A stretch of DNA of 64,000 nucleotides, from the NCBI GenBank assembly GCA_030913385.1, contig CP133159.1, positions 4,052,584-4,116,583 on the forward strand. The letters run 5' to 3'. The position numbers and the translations under genes are program-made. Of the stretch, positions 54,551 through 63,474 are shown piece after piece; the stretch's first letter is position 1; each line of letters starts with the position of its first letter. The stretch is from Cytophagaceae bacterium ABcell3. Lineage in GTDB: Bacteria; Bacteroidota; Bacteroidia; Cytophagales; Cytophagaceae. The notes beneath the pieces were generated by a model. It had not been told where the DNA came from, made no database searches, and saw only the letters and a list, made by a program, of their open reading frames with translations.

Positions 54551-54890
54551 ACCATCATTATTTTTTTGATCTAAGGATATTGCTTTTATCGTTATTGACA
54601 AGTTTAACGCGAAATATGCAACAGGAACTTCTATTATGTGGCAAACCAACTTCAAAGCAGCGCTTGCTCGCATTTATTTCTTAAACCATAGGGCTACTTT
54701 GCGACATAAATGCGCTGATTGTTTGTTGTTTTGCCCCTCACCACGAACCCTATTGCATAATATGGGTTAAAATTATACAAGAATTACAAAGAATCATTAT
54801 ACATTTTATAAAAATTTTACTATAATTGCCATAGATTAGCACTTATAAAACTTTTTTCTGATTCATTTTAACAAATATGAACAGGCTATC
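54551..54890. other. Intergenic stretch without recognised features
   Basis: No gene above a few dozen codons, repeat family member or terminator is convincing in this 340-nt AT-rich stretch. Confidence 0.5.
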
Positions 54891-55070
54891 ATGAGCGTAC
54901 CTGAAAAAAAGAACATTATTTTTTTAATAAAGATCATCGTCCTGTTCCTCGTACTAGTGCTAGGTTTTATAAACCCCAAAAACGCTGACCAAGACAGCTT
55001 TAAAAACCTGACTGGCATCAAAAAAATCAATAGTGTTTTAGCAATAAAAGCAATATTCAACATCAAATAA
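54891..55070 (+). CDS. Small predicted membrane protein (59 residues)
   Basis: The ATG at 54891 opens 59 codons. A basic start (MSVPEKKN) is followed by one strongly hydrophobic helix (about 9-27, IIFLIKIIVLFLVLVLGFI) and a polar tail with lysines. The ATG overlaps the stop of a five-codon upstream frame starting at 54877 (ATGA), a possible translational-coupling arrangement. No family recognised. Real-gene status rests only on the well-formed topology. Confidence 0.45.
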   Translation: MSVPEKKNIIFLIKIIVLFLVLVLGFINPKNADQDSFKNLTGIKKINSVLAIKAIFNIK

Positions 55071-55184
55071 CTTTTTTTTGACAGCCCTTTGCTTTCACAA
55101 ACATCACCACCCCAAATAACCCATTACAATACAAACACTTACAAATAATTTTCTAAAAAATTACACAAAGTGAACAAATCACTT

Positions 55185-55214
55185 TATATTTGCCTTTAGA
55201 TAATAATTATTATC
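55185..55214 (+). promoter_or_regulatory. perR promoter and Fur/PerR-type operator
   Basis: The -7 box TATATTTG (55185-55192) is followed directly by the perfect 16-bp palindrome GATAATAATTATTATC (55199-55214), a Fur/PerR box of the 7-1-7 class. The palindrome overlaps the predicted start site, 15 nt before the regulator gene, so autorepression is likely. Confidence 0.75.
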
Positions 55215-55228
55215 ACTTAGTAAGGATT

Positions 55229-55690
55229 ATGAATGCCTCAGATAAAACATTTTCTTATAATGAGCTTAAAGAAAAACTGGCTGGTGCCGGCATCAAGGTG
55301 ACACACCAAAGGATAGTTATCTATGAGGCATTGTGGCAACTTAACAATCACCCTTCTGCGGAGCAGATTTACGAATATGTCAAACCTAATAATCCGAGTA
55401 TTTCTTTAGGAACGGTATATAAAACCTTAGATACTTTTGTTAATACTGGACTATGTGACAAAGTGCTATCGCCAGAAGGACAACAACGGTACGATGCCAA
55501 TATGGACTATCACAACCATATATATTGCACCAATACAAAAGAAATCATAGATTTTGAAGATGCCCAATTAGACGAGATCATTCAGGCTTACTTTAAAAAG
55601 AAAAACATAAACAACTTTAACATTAAAGATATCAGGATACAGATTAGCGGTAGCAAAAATGATCCTGGCAAAGAAATAAAAATTACTTAA
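55229..55690 (+). CDS. Fur-family transcriptional regulator, probably PerR-like
   Basis: A 153-residue Fur-family protein from the ATG at 55229. An upstream alternative at 55190 would start inside the promoter. The winged-helix N-domain has KVTHQRIVIYEAL and SLGTVYKTLDTFVNTGL. The C-domain has the metal-binding YHNHIYC. It lacks the two CxxC zinc motifs of classical Fur at the C-terminus. The palindrome in its promoter and the peroxiredoxin gene 32 nt downstream suggest peroxide sensing. Confidence 0.88.
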   Translation: MNASDKTFSYNELKEKLAGAGIKVTHQRIVIYEALWQLNNHPSAEQIYEYVKPNNPSISLGTVYKTLDTFVNTGLCDKVLSPEGQQRYDANMDYHNHIYCTNTKEIIDFEDAQLDEIIQAYFKKKNINNFNIKDIRIQISGSKNDPGKEIKIT

Positions 55691-55722
55691 TTCTCTTATT
55701 TTTAACTTAAAATATATTACAA

Positions 55723-56352
55723 ATGACACTTGTAGGAAAAAAAGCCCCTTCATTTATTGCTCCAGCTGCTATTAACGGAGAAGAATGCGTGGAGGACTTC
55801 TCTCTTGAGCAATATCTTGGAAAAAAAGAAGTAGTTTTCTTCTTCTATCCTAAAGACTTTACTTTTGTTTGTCCAACTGAAATCCTTAAGTTCCAGGAGT
55901 TACTTCCAGAATTTGAAAAAAGAAATGTAGCAGTTGTTGGATGTTCTACTGACACAGAAAACTCTCACCTTGCTTGGTTAGCTACACCAAAAGACCAAGG
56001 AGGAATAGAAGGTGTTACATACCCAATTGTAGCTGACGTTGCTAAGACCATTGCTACTAACTATGGTGTTCTTGCTGGTGACTGGGATTATAATGAAGAA
56101 GGTCAACTTGTTTTCCAAGGAACTCCGGTAGCCCTAAGAGGAACATTCCTTATTGACAAGCACGGTATCGTAAGACATGAAACCATCAACGACCTGCCAT
56201 TAGGTAGAAATGTTGATGAGACATTGAGAATGGTAGACGTTCTTCAGCACCACGAAAAGCATGGTGAAGTTTGTCCTGCTAACTGGGAAGAAGGCGAAGA
56301 AGCCATGGAAGCTACAAAAGAAAGTGTTTCTAAATATTTAGCTTCTAGATAA
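55723..56352 (+). CDS. 2-Cys peroxiredoxin (AhpC/Prx1 type)
   Basis: A 209-residue typical 2-Cys peroxiredoxin. The peroxidatic C50 lies in FVCPTE, the resolving C184 in EVCPANW, and the active-site arginine in LRGTFLIDK. It reduces hydrogen peroxide and organic hydroperoxides. The gene follows a Fur/PerR-type regulator in the same orientation and ends at a strong terminator. No ahpF gene is present, so thioredoxin is the likely reductant. Confidence 0.95.
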   Translation: MTLVGKKAPSFIAPAAINGEECVEDFSLEQYLGKKEVVFFFYPKDFTFVCPTEILKFQELLPEFEKRNVAVVGCSTDTENSHLAWLATPKDQGGIEGVTYPIVADVAKTIATNYGVLAGDWDYNEEGQLVFQGTPVALRGTFLIDKHGIVRHETINDLPLGRNVDETLRMVDVLQHHEKHGEVCPANWEEGEEAMEATKESVSKYLASR

Positions 56353-56373
56353 GTTACGGTTATATTAACAAAA

Positions 56374-56407
56374 AAAGAGCTGCATTTGATGTAGCTCTTT
56401 TTTTTTG
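56374..56407 (+). terminator. Intrinsic terminator after the peroxiredoxin gene
   Basis: The stem AAAGAGCTGCAT / ATGTAGCTCTTT, with one G-T pair and a 3-nt loop, is followed by a long T run. Confidence 0.92.
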
Positions 56408-56470
56408 TTTTCGCAATGAAATAAAACACCTAATTTGTTTTAAATTTACACTTACTAACTCAAGTATACC

Positions 56471-57721
56471 GTGTTCAAAACACTTTACGAAACATCTATT
56501 CATTTTTACACTATAGCCGTATCGGTAGCAGCCTTTTTTAATCCCAAAGCAAGACTTTGGAAAAAAGGCAGACAGGGAGTTTTTCAAAAGATTTCTCAAC
56601 AACTCGCCAGTGACACCAAACGTAAAATCTGGTTCCACACCGCATCTTTGGGCGAATTTGAACAAGCAAGACCGGTACTGGAAAACATCAAAAATAACTA
56701 CCCCGATACCTCCGTCATCCTCACCTTCTTTTCTCCATCAGGTTATGAGGTAAGAAAAAACTACCAGCATGCCGATTATGTGTTTTACCTGCCTGCCGAC
56801 ACTAGTAAAAATGCCAAACATTTCCTAGATATTGTCAACCCCTCTTTGGCTTTTTTTACTAAATATGATTTCTGGTACAACTACCTCAGAGAATTGCATA
56901 ACCGCAATGTACCAGTCGTAGCCATTTCCTGCCTATTCAGACACAACCAGATTTATTTTAAAAAACTGGCCACCCCCTATAAAAAAGTATTACAACAAGT
57001 AGAAGCCCTATTTCTACAAAACCAGGAAAGTGCGGAAGTGCTTGTCCAAAACGATTTCTCAAACTTTGAAGTAACTGGCGACACCAGATACGACAGGGTA
57101 AGTCAAAATGCGGCACAGGCCACTAAGCTACCTACTATAGAAAAGTTTCGTCAAAATAAGCCGCTGCTTCTCGCTGGCAGTAGCTGGTCGGAGGACATGG
57201 AAGTACTGATCCCGTTTATCAATAACTTCAAGCACGAATTAAAACTCATTATTGCGCCACATGAGATAAAACAGGCAGAAATTAACGGCTATATTTCCCG
57301 AATAAACAAGAAGTCTATTAAGTTCTCTGAAATACAAAACCAAGAACCTACAGAAGCGGACATTCTCTTTATTGACAATATTGGTATGTTATCGTCATTG
57401 TACCAATACGCAGACTATGCCTTTATCGGCGGTGCGTTTGGTAAGGGACTTCACAATATATTGGAAGCTGCTGTATTTGGTATGCCACTGTTTTTTGGCC
57501 CTCGCTACCAAAGGTTTCCAGAGGCTGTAGATTTGAAAAAACAAGGCTTGGCGTTCCCTGTTAATTCACTAGAGGAGTTTGAACCTATTTTTAACGACCT
57601 TTACACCAATAACAACAAGAGGGTACAAATAGCTGAAGGCACCAAAGCCTTCATTAAACAACACACAGGAAGTACACAAAGAATAATGGATTACTGTAAA
57701 AAATATTTCGAAGGTATATGA
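56471..57721 (+). CDS. waaA: 3-deoxy-D-manno-octulosonic acid transferase
   Basis: A 416-residue GT30 transferase with a GTG start. A short hydrophobic N-terminus (about 8-24) can anchor it to the inner membrane. The motifs WFHTASLGEFEQARPVLE, SGYEVRKNYQHADYVFYLPAD, TGDTRYDRV and FIGGAFGKGLHNILEAAVFGMP are characteristic. It adds KDO to lipid A, using the product chain begun by KdsA (36884-37699). Overlaps rsgA by 4 nt. Confidence 0.95.
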   Translation: MFKTLYETSIHFYTIAVSVAAFFNPKARLWKKGRQGVFQKISQQLASDTKRKIWFHTASLGEFEQARPVLENIKNNYPDTSVILTFFSPSGYEVRKNYQHADYVFYLPADTSKNAKHFLDIVNPSLAFFTKYDFWYNYLRELHNRNVPVVAISCLFRHNQIYFKKLATPYKKVLQQVEALFLQNQESAEVLVQNDFSNFEVTGDTRYDRVSQNAAQATKLPTIEKFRQNKPLLLAGSSWSEDMEVLIPFINNFKHELKLIIAPHEIKQAEINGYISRINKKSIKFSEIQNQEPTEADILFIDNIGMLSSLYQYADYAFIGGAFGKGLHNILEAAVFGMPLFFGPRYQRFPEAVDLKKQGLAFPVNSLEEFEPIFNDLYTNNNKRVQIAEGTKAFIKQHTGSTQRIMDYCKKYFEGI

Positions 57722-58638
57722 AGGGGGTAATAATCAAGTCTACAGGATCGTGGTACGATGTAATGGACGAAAACCAGAACATCTATAAAGGAAGACTGAG
57801 AGGAAAACATAAAATTAAAGGGTTGAAAGTAAATAATCCACTGGCAGTAGGCGACCGGGTTGACTTTGAACAGGAAACTTCGGCCGAGTCGGTATCCATT
57901 ACTGACATCCTACCTAGAGAGAATTACATACTTCGAAAATCTGTGCATAAAAAAGGGCATTCGCACATGATCGCAGCCAATATAGACCAGGCGATACTAA
58001 TTGTTACCCTTTCGTTTCCACGCACCTCTTTAGGCTTTATTGACCGTTTTCTGGTTTCAGCCGAAGCTTTTCGAATTCCAGCAGTTTTGGTTTTCAACAA
58101 ACAGGATATCTTAGAGGGCGAACTTAAGAACTACCAAACTGAACTGGCCCAGATGTATGAGAGTATAGGCTATAAATGCCTTTTTACTTCTACCCAAACC
58201 AGCGAAGGGATAGCAACATTTGACCAGTTCCTGGATAATAAAACCAGTCTGCTGTCCGGACATTCAGGTGTCGGAAAGTCTACTTTGGTGAACACGATAG
58301 CCCCACATTTGAGCCTGAAAACGTCTGAGGTATCAACTTTTGCAAACAAAGGAAAACACACCACCACTTTTGCAGAAATGTTCCGTCTGCGAGAAAACAC
58401 CTATATTATAGACACGCCAGGGATCAAGGAAATGGGACTTGCTGAAATTGGCAATGAAGAACTATCCCATTATTTCCCAGAAATGCGCGACTTACTAGGA
58501 GCGTGCAAGTTCCACAACTGCAGACACATTAACGAACCCGGCTGCGCTGTTCGAAAGCAAGTTGAAGAAGGCGTGCTTCCCGCCACAAGATATGACAATT
58601 ACCTAAGTATGTTGGAAGATTATGATAGTTATAGGTAA
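57718..58638 (+). CDS. rsgA: Ribosome small-subunit-dependent GTPase A
   Basis: A 306-residue circularly permuted GTPase. An OB-fold N-terminus (about 1-70) is followed by the G4 NKQD motif before the P-loop SGHSGVGKSTLVN, DTPGIKE, and a C-terminal zinc knuckle CKFHNCRHINEPGC. It checks decoding-centre maturation in late 30S assembly. Overlaps waaA by 4 nt. Confidence 0.96.
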   Translation: MKGVIIKSTGSWYDVMDENQNIYKGRLRGKHKIKGLKVNNPLAVGDRVDFEQETSAESVSITDILPRENYILRKSVHKKGHSHMIAANIDQAILIVTLSFPRTSLGFIDRFLVSAEAFRIPAVLVFNKQDILEGELKNYQTELAQMYESIGYKCLFTSTQTSEGIATFDQFLDNKTSLLSGHSGVGKSTLVNTIAPHLSLKTSEVSTFANKGKHTTTFAEMFRLRENTYIIDTPGIKEMGLAEIGNEELSHYFPEMRDLLGACKFHNCRHINEPGCAVRKQVEEGVLPATRYDNYLSMLEDYDSYR

Positions 58639-58673
58639 GGGTAAAAAAAAGTTCCATACCTTGTCACTACAGT

Positions 58674-59930
58674 TTATTTCAACCCAAAAACAATGCCTTT
58701 ATAGACCACCACAGTAAAGAGCAGGTAGCATGCAAAACGGATAGCATGGGCAATGGTCAGTCCTTCCAGTCCCCACAACTCGGTGGCAATAAGAATCAGT
58801 ACCACGTACAAAGCTGCTGATGCTGCCTGGGACCATATAAAAAGCCATGTTCGCGCTTGTGCACTTATAATGAATGAAAGGATATATGAAAGCATCTTGA
58901 AGAAATCTCCCAGCAACTGGTAATCCATTAAAAACGCGCCTTCCTTAAAGCGTGTATCAAAAAAAAGCTCTAAGATAAATTCCCTCAGGAAATAGATCAC
59001 CAGCAAACCTACGGCCAATATAGGCGTCAGCACTTTCATAACATGCCTTACATAAGCGCTCAATGCGGCTTTGTCATTGATAATTTCTGAAACTTTAGGA
59101 TAATAAACCGTTGAAATAATGGTAACAAAAGCCACAGAATAATAATCTGAAAACTTAGCCACTCCCTGCCACAACCCTGTTTGAAACAGCTCAAAACGAT
59201 CTATTACAAAATCCCTCACAAAAAAGTCCACCGTTTTGCCAAACACCACCACGCTACCAGCCATCAAAACAAACCCCCATAAACTTTTAAAACTTTTCCA
59301 CTCTGGCCTAAAGTCCCTTAAAAGCCGTAAAACAGGCTTCACTTTAATGGATAATAAAATAGCTACCCAAAACAATGAGGGAGGGCCAAAAGCATAAGCC
59401 AGCAGTACCGGTCCCGTTGCGCCGGAATAAAGTGCCGGCACCAGTATGCCCACGGCAATAACTGTACTTAGGACATTTATCCAAACATACGCCTTGAGCT
59501 TGCCAGCCGAAAGTAGCACTGACAAAAAGAAGTAGTTCAACAAGTGGAACAAAATGGCCACAAAAATAGCCATCAACCAAAAACCTTCGGACAAGCCTGC
59601 TGAAAAAAGCTCAGTAAAATAAGAGCGGAAAACCAGCACTACTAAGGCGATGACAAGAAAAGTAAGTAGGTTCAATAAAAGCGCTGCCCAGAAGATACTT
59701 CTATATCGGTGGTTATTGACCTCCTTGTCCGACAAGTGCTTTATCAGTCCACGGTTTATACCATCCGTAGGTAAAGTCAGGAATATGGACAAGAAGTTTT
59801 GAAAGTGCGCCAGCAAAGTTATGCCATCAGGCCCATAAAAGACAGCTACCAGTTTATTGATAACAAAGCTCCCTGCCGACTTCACCGCCACAGAAATACC
59901 CGACAAAAAAGACGCTTTCAGGAACTTCAT
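58674..59930 (-). CDS. Polysaccharide flippase (Wzx/O-antigen translocase type)
   Basis: A 418-residue membrane protein with about 12 predicted helices over its whole length. The N-terminus has the MVF/MATE-type pattern FINKLVAVFYGPDGITLLAHFQNF and a PTDGINRGLIKHLS loop typical of WzxE-like translocases. It would flip lipid-linked oligosaccharide across the inner membrane. It fits with the FdtA-like cupin and acyltransferase-like genes to its right as a surface-polysaccharide group, although it is the only minus-strand gene on its side of the large membrane protein gene. Confidence 0.82.
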   Translation of the reverse strand: MKFLKASFLSGISVAVKSAGSFVINKLVAVFYGPDGITLLAHFQNFLSIFLTLPTDGINRGLIKHLSDKEVNNHRYRSIFWAALLLNLLTFLVIALVVLVFRSYFTELFSAGLSEGFWLMAIFVAILFHLLNYFFLSVLLSAGKLKAYVWINVLSTVIAVGILVPALYSGATGPVLLAYAFGPPSLFWVAILLSIKVKPVLRLLRDFRPEWKSFKSLWGFVLMAGSVVVFGKTVDFFVRDFVIDRFELFQTGLWQGVAKFSDYYSVAFVTIISTVYYPKVSEIINDKAALSAYVRHVMKVLTPILAVGLLVIYFLREFILELFFDTRFKEGAFLMDYQLLGDFFKMLSYILSFIISAQARTWLFIWSQAASAALYVVLILIATELWGLEGLTIAHAIRFACYLLFTVVVYKGIVFGLK

Positions 59931-60021
59931 ATTTCAATATCCTAAACAAACAATTAAAAAAGTAGATTATTAAAGAACAGCAAACTTAGATATTCTGCAC
60001 CTCAAATTGAAAGAATTGCGC

Positions 60022-61566
60022 ATGAAATTACTATCTGAAAATAGGTTGCGGGAACTGGTCTTTGGTTTCTTCATGTGGGCAATCCTGGTTCTTTTCCAAG
60101 GATATCAGATAGGTACAGAAACCCATAGCGAGTTTTTATCCTATAGCGTCCATCTCAAAGAAAGCACTATTTTAACCAACGACCTGTTCATACAGAGCAT
60201 TAAAGCCGCAGGATGGAATGAACATATGGTAAGTGCCTCTATTCTATCATTTTTTTACCCCTTTCAAGAAACCATCGTTTTAATTCTTCATATACTTGCC
60301 ACTGTAGGGATAGTCATAGGCATGTTACGGTTATGCAGCCACTTCATACAAAACACCTATTTATCCTATACTGTCGTTTTGCTTACTTTATTAATAAGCT
60401 ACAATGCCAATACAGGGGGCGATGAAATGTGGCGCAATAGCTTACAAGGAGCCAGCATAGCAAAAGCATTGGGTATTTGGGCAATAGTCTTGGTTCTGTC
60501 TGACAAAATAGTCAAAGGTACTGCACTGACCATGGCATCCACACTGCTGGAACCGATTATAGGGCTGCACTTATTCTTGTTATTTATCCCCGTATTTATC
60601 TATCAAGTATATGTTTCACAACGAGTACCTTTATTTGAAGCTATACTTTCCGTTTTCTTCTATGTGCTTTGCGCAGGTGTGTTTATCTGGTCGATCAGAT
60701 TTTCACAAGGAGAACAAGCCTTAGCATCCATTGCCAATACTGATTATATCAGCTTAGTATATAAGTTTCGGCACCCAGAGTTTTACCATCCACTGCATTT
60801 TTCTAAACAAGGCATATTGTTGATGCTGTTCCTTATACCTATCGGCTTGGTCTATTTTCACCAAAAAGACCAACGGGTATTTGTCATGCTCATGACGATT
60901 GTGTTTGGCACATTTATTTACATAGGAGGCTTGTACCAGGACAGTATGTTAATCATTAGCTCATGGTGGTTCAGGACCATGATCTGGGCGAAGTTACTGG
61001 GATTTATCGCAGTAGCTGGTTTATTAGAAAAACATTTTCTAAAAAGGAGCATTAAAGAGAACAAAAGATTAGAGGTATTTGTCATTGGCTCCGCATGTTT
61101 AGCCGCCGGTATGTTGTTCTCCATTTTTCAAGAAGCCCTTCCAGGAGACAAACCTTACCATTTTTCTTCCAGCAACCTCCGCGCCAATCCTGAAACAGAC
61201 ATTGCGCTGCAAATAAGAGAGAAAACCCCAAAAAACGCTGTTTTCATCCAACCCTTAGAGTTTACAGCTTTAAAATACTACGGAAAACGTGCTTCATACG
61301 TAGATTTTCAAACATTGCCCAAGCGTAGAGACTACCTCCCTACTTGGAAGCAACGCTTAAAAGAGGTCTACAACATTCATTTAGATTTACCAGAAAAAGG
61401 GCCGCAGCTAAAAAAACCTGCCTATGCAGGCCTTATAAGCTTGGATGAAGATGGGCTCATGAGACTAAAAGCAAAAGGGGTGACCCATTTACTTACATAC
61501 AAAGAACACCACCTACACTTAAGAATCGTAGCAGGAAACGATATTTATAAGGTATATGAACTATGA
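60022..61566 (+). CDS. Large integral membrane protein of unknown function (DUF6798-like)
   Basis: A 514-residue protein from the ATG at 60022; the in-frame TTG at 60007 is a weaker start. About ten hydrophobic helices occupy residues 10-365, followed by a soluble C-terminal region (about 370-514) with NPETDIALQIREKTPKNAVF and a YGKRASYVDFQTLP segment. That layout, helices then a soluble part with pyranose-binding-like motifs, is reminiscent of membrane glycosyltransferases, but no catalytic motif is certain. The neighbourhood suggests a role in surface glycans. Confidence 0.65.
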   Translation: MKLLSENRLRELVFGFFMWAILVLFQGYQIGTETHSEFLSYSVHLKESTILTNDLFIQSIKAAGWNEHMVSASILSFFYPFQETIVLILHILATVGIVIGMLRLCSHFIQNTYLSYTVVLLTLLISYNANTGGDEMWRNSLQGASIAKALGIWAIVLVLSDKIVKGTALTMASTLLEPIIGLHLFLLFIPVFIYQVYVSQRVPLFEAILSVFFYVLCAGVFIWSIRFSQGEQALASIANTDYISLVYKFRHPEFYHPLHFSKQGILLMLFLIPIGLVYFHQKDQRVFVMLMTIVFGTFIYIGGLYQDSMLIISSWWFRTMIWAKLLGFIAVAGLLEKHFLKRSIKENKRLEVFVIGSACLAAGMLFSIFQEALPGDKPYHFSSSNLRANPETDIALQIREKTPKNAVFIQPLEFTALKYYGKRASYVDFQTLPKRRDYLPTWKQRLKEVYNIHLDLPEKGPQLKKPAYAGLISLDEDGLMRLKAKGVTHLLTYKEHHLHLRIVAGNDIYKVYEL

Positions 61567-61591
61567 ATTGTAAAAGGAATAGCTTTTTAAG

Positions 61592-61930
61592 TTTACCCAT
61601 TTAAGGCCCTAGGAGGTAATAATTTTTTACTTGTATGATAATATCCTTTAAACTACCATTCCATAATGGGGGTATGTATCATTGTTAGACAATAAGGCGG
61701 CCATTGATGAAATTGCGTTAAGAACTTTATAACCATGAAGCGGCCAAAAAATTTGCTGTTTGAGCCCGACGCAAGGAGGGTGAGTTTCTAATTTTTTAGC
61801 GTAATGGTTATAAAGTTTAGCAAATTTCAGGGCCTTGACTTTTTTGCTTACTTTTTTTGTCTAAGAAAAAAAGTAAGGCCCTGCCGGCGAGGCAAAAAGT
61901 AATTAAGCGAGCCTTAGTAAGCTAATAATA
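61592..61930. repeat. Dispersed intergenic repeat, copy 2 (first copy 23936-24288)
   Basis: Same order of blocks as copy 1, including GGCCATTGATGAAATTGCG, GCGGCCAAAAAATTTGCTG, the CTTACTTTTTTT hairpin and GCCCTGCCGGCGAGGC. Where copy 1 has a CCCGATAGCTATCGGG palindrome this copy has a short AT stretch. It lies between the membrane protein and the acyltransferase-like genes. Confidence 0.85.
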
Positions 61931-61940
61931 CACAAGACAT

Positions 61941-62885
61941 CTAAATGGACAACCTTATATTTTTCTTAAATACTGGTTTTAAAGAAGGAATGCCCCCTGT
62001 TCGCTCTTTAAAGCGTATAAGCCCATGGTTTGGCGCCCCCTTTTCAGAGGCCATGCCATAATCCAATATTTCATAACCATGACAATGAGCGTAATTATAA
62101 AGCTCCTCCAATAGCATAATGGTTGGGCTATCTGACTTATAATCTGGGTCGGCAGCCATAAAAAAGTTATACAGAATACGGCTATTTACTCTTACACCCA
62201 AAGTTACAGCAATATATTTTTCCTTATTTTTCACATAAAAAAAAGTAAAGTCATCGGGAAACCGCTCCGGCAACCCCTTGAACTGTTCCAAAGAAAGTGT
62301 CAACGGATATCCTTTGTGTTTCCTAGCCCTGGAAATAACATCATAAACAGCTTCTAAGTCCTGTATTTGGCCGTAGTTGGAGGTATACCCTTTTTCCCTG
62401 CATTTTTTCAGCTCTTGCCGCTGGTTAAGAACAATTCTTTGCATAAAGCTTCTTGCATCGGGACAAATATGGAAATTCAGCTCATTAAACTCCAGACTAT
62501 ACCCACAAGCTGTAAATAAATAGTGCAACATTTGACTGTTCTCAGGCGCATAGCAAGTGGGATAAGAAACAACAGTGACAGATTTCAGCTGTTTCTGATA
62601 GGCAAGTTTATCCACTTCTTTTAAAAGCATTTCAAGATAATGAAAAGGCACACCTGAAAGGAACTCTAAAGAGCCAAAGGGTGCTCTCAATGGGCTAAAA
62701 GCGTTGTTTCCTTTCAAAAACATGGTAAAACGAGCTTCTGACAACTCGGTTTTGATATTGACTAAATCAAAAGTGTACCTTTCTGCCCCAGGCTGAGAGC
62801 AAAGGTGTTTTTCTGTATTAAACAGAAACGCCTCTCCAGCAAAAGGGTGTTCAGCGGCAGTATGCGTGATTACTTTATACTTCAA
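61941..62885 (-). CDS. GNAT/FemAB-like acyltransferase
   Basis: A 314-residue protein with the two-lobed look of FemAB/GNAT-fold transferases. SLEFLSGVPFHYLEMLLKEV is followed by RIVLNQRQELKKCREKGYTS, and by VTLGVRVNSRILYNFFMAAD and ILDYGMASEKGAPNHGLIRFKERTGG, the region that usually contains the active site. It lies 3 nt downstream of the FdtA-like gene, the order expected when an amino sugar made by that pathway is acylated. Substrate is unknown. Confidence 0.7.
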   Translation of the reverse strand: MKYKVITHTAAEHPFAGEAFLFNTEKHLCSQPGAERYTFDLVNIKTELSEARFTMFLKGNNAFSPLRAPFGSLEFLSGVPFHYLEMLLKEVDKLAYQKQLKSVTVVSYPTCYAPENSQMLHYLFTACGYSLEFNELNFHICPDARSFMQRIVLNQRQELKKCREKGYTSNYGQIQDLEAVYDVISRARKHKGYPLTLSLEQFKGLPERFPDDFTFFYVKNKEKYIAVTLGVRVNSRILYNFFMAADPDYKSDSPTIMLLEELYNYAHCHGYEILDYGMASEKGAPNHGLIRFKERTGGIPSLKPVFKKNIRLSI

Positions 62886-62888
62886 AAG

Positions 62889-63275
62889 CTATAAGAAAAA
62901 ATGTTCTGGAGTCCTTATATAATTATCTTCTGCATAAAGTACTGAAGATATACATAGCAATATTGCATCCTTAGCCATATGAAATTCAATCCAGTGCATT
63001 TCAGGGAGCAACAACCCTTGGTCGGCGTTCGCAAGTACAAAGTGCGATGTATTACGGTCGGGTGTAGAAAGAGCGATACGCACCTCCCCCTTCAAAGCCA
63101 CAATCACCTGCTCTCCCCTCCTATGTGCATGGTTCCCCCTTTGACCAGTGGCGTCATAAATCCAAAATACCCGTTGTATCTCAAAAGGCACTTGTTCACC
63201 TATTTGGGCAACAGAAATAAATCCTGTGTCATCGCTACCTATTTTTGGAATATCAATTAGCCGTGGTTTTGTCAT
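62889..63275 (-). CDS. FdtA/QdtA-type sugar 3,4-ketoisomerase (WxcM-like cupin)
   Basis: A 128-residue single cupin. It has FEIQRVFWIYDATGQRGNHAHRRGEQVIVALKGEVRI with the characteristic HAH, and LPEMHWIEFHMAKDAILLCISS. Family members isomerise dTDP-4-keto-6-deoxyglucose to 3-keto sugars en route to dTDP-Fuc3NAc or dTDP-Qui3NAc. No aminotransferase (FdtB-type) gene is in the window. First gene of a two-gene minus-strand unit. Confidence 0.88.
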   Translation of the reverse strand: MTKPRLIDIPKIGSDDTGFISVAQIGEQVPFEIQRVFWIYDATGQRGNHAHRRGEQVIVALKGEVRIALSTPDRNTSHFVLANADQGLLLPEMHWIEFHMAKDAILLCISSVLYAEDNYIRTPEHFFL

Positions 63276-63474
63276 TCGTGATTACCGTTCAGCAGCCGCC
63301 AAAGAAATAAACTGTTCCCCCGGTAAGACAATACTGCTTTCTTAATTACAAAGATAAATTTATATCCAACAATTCCTGAAACACAAACTTTTTTTGCATT
63401 TTCGCAGATGGATCATTTTAAACCTGCGACCTGTTAGCTTCCCCCAAGCAAACCGTAAGAACTTTGAATATTGC

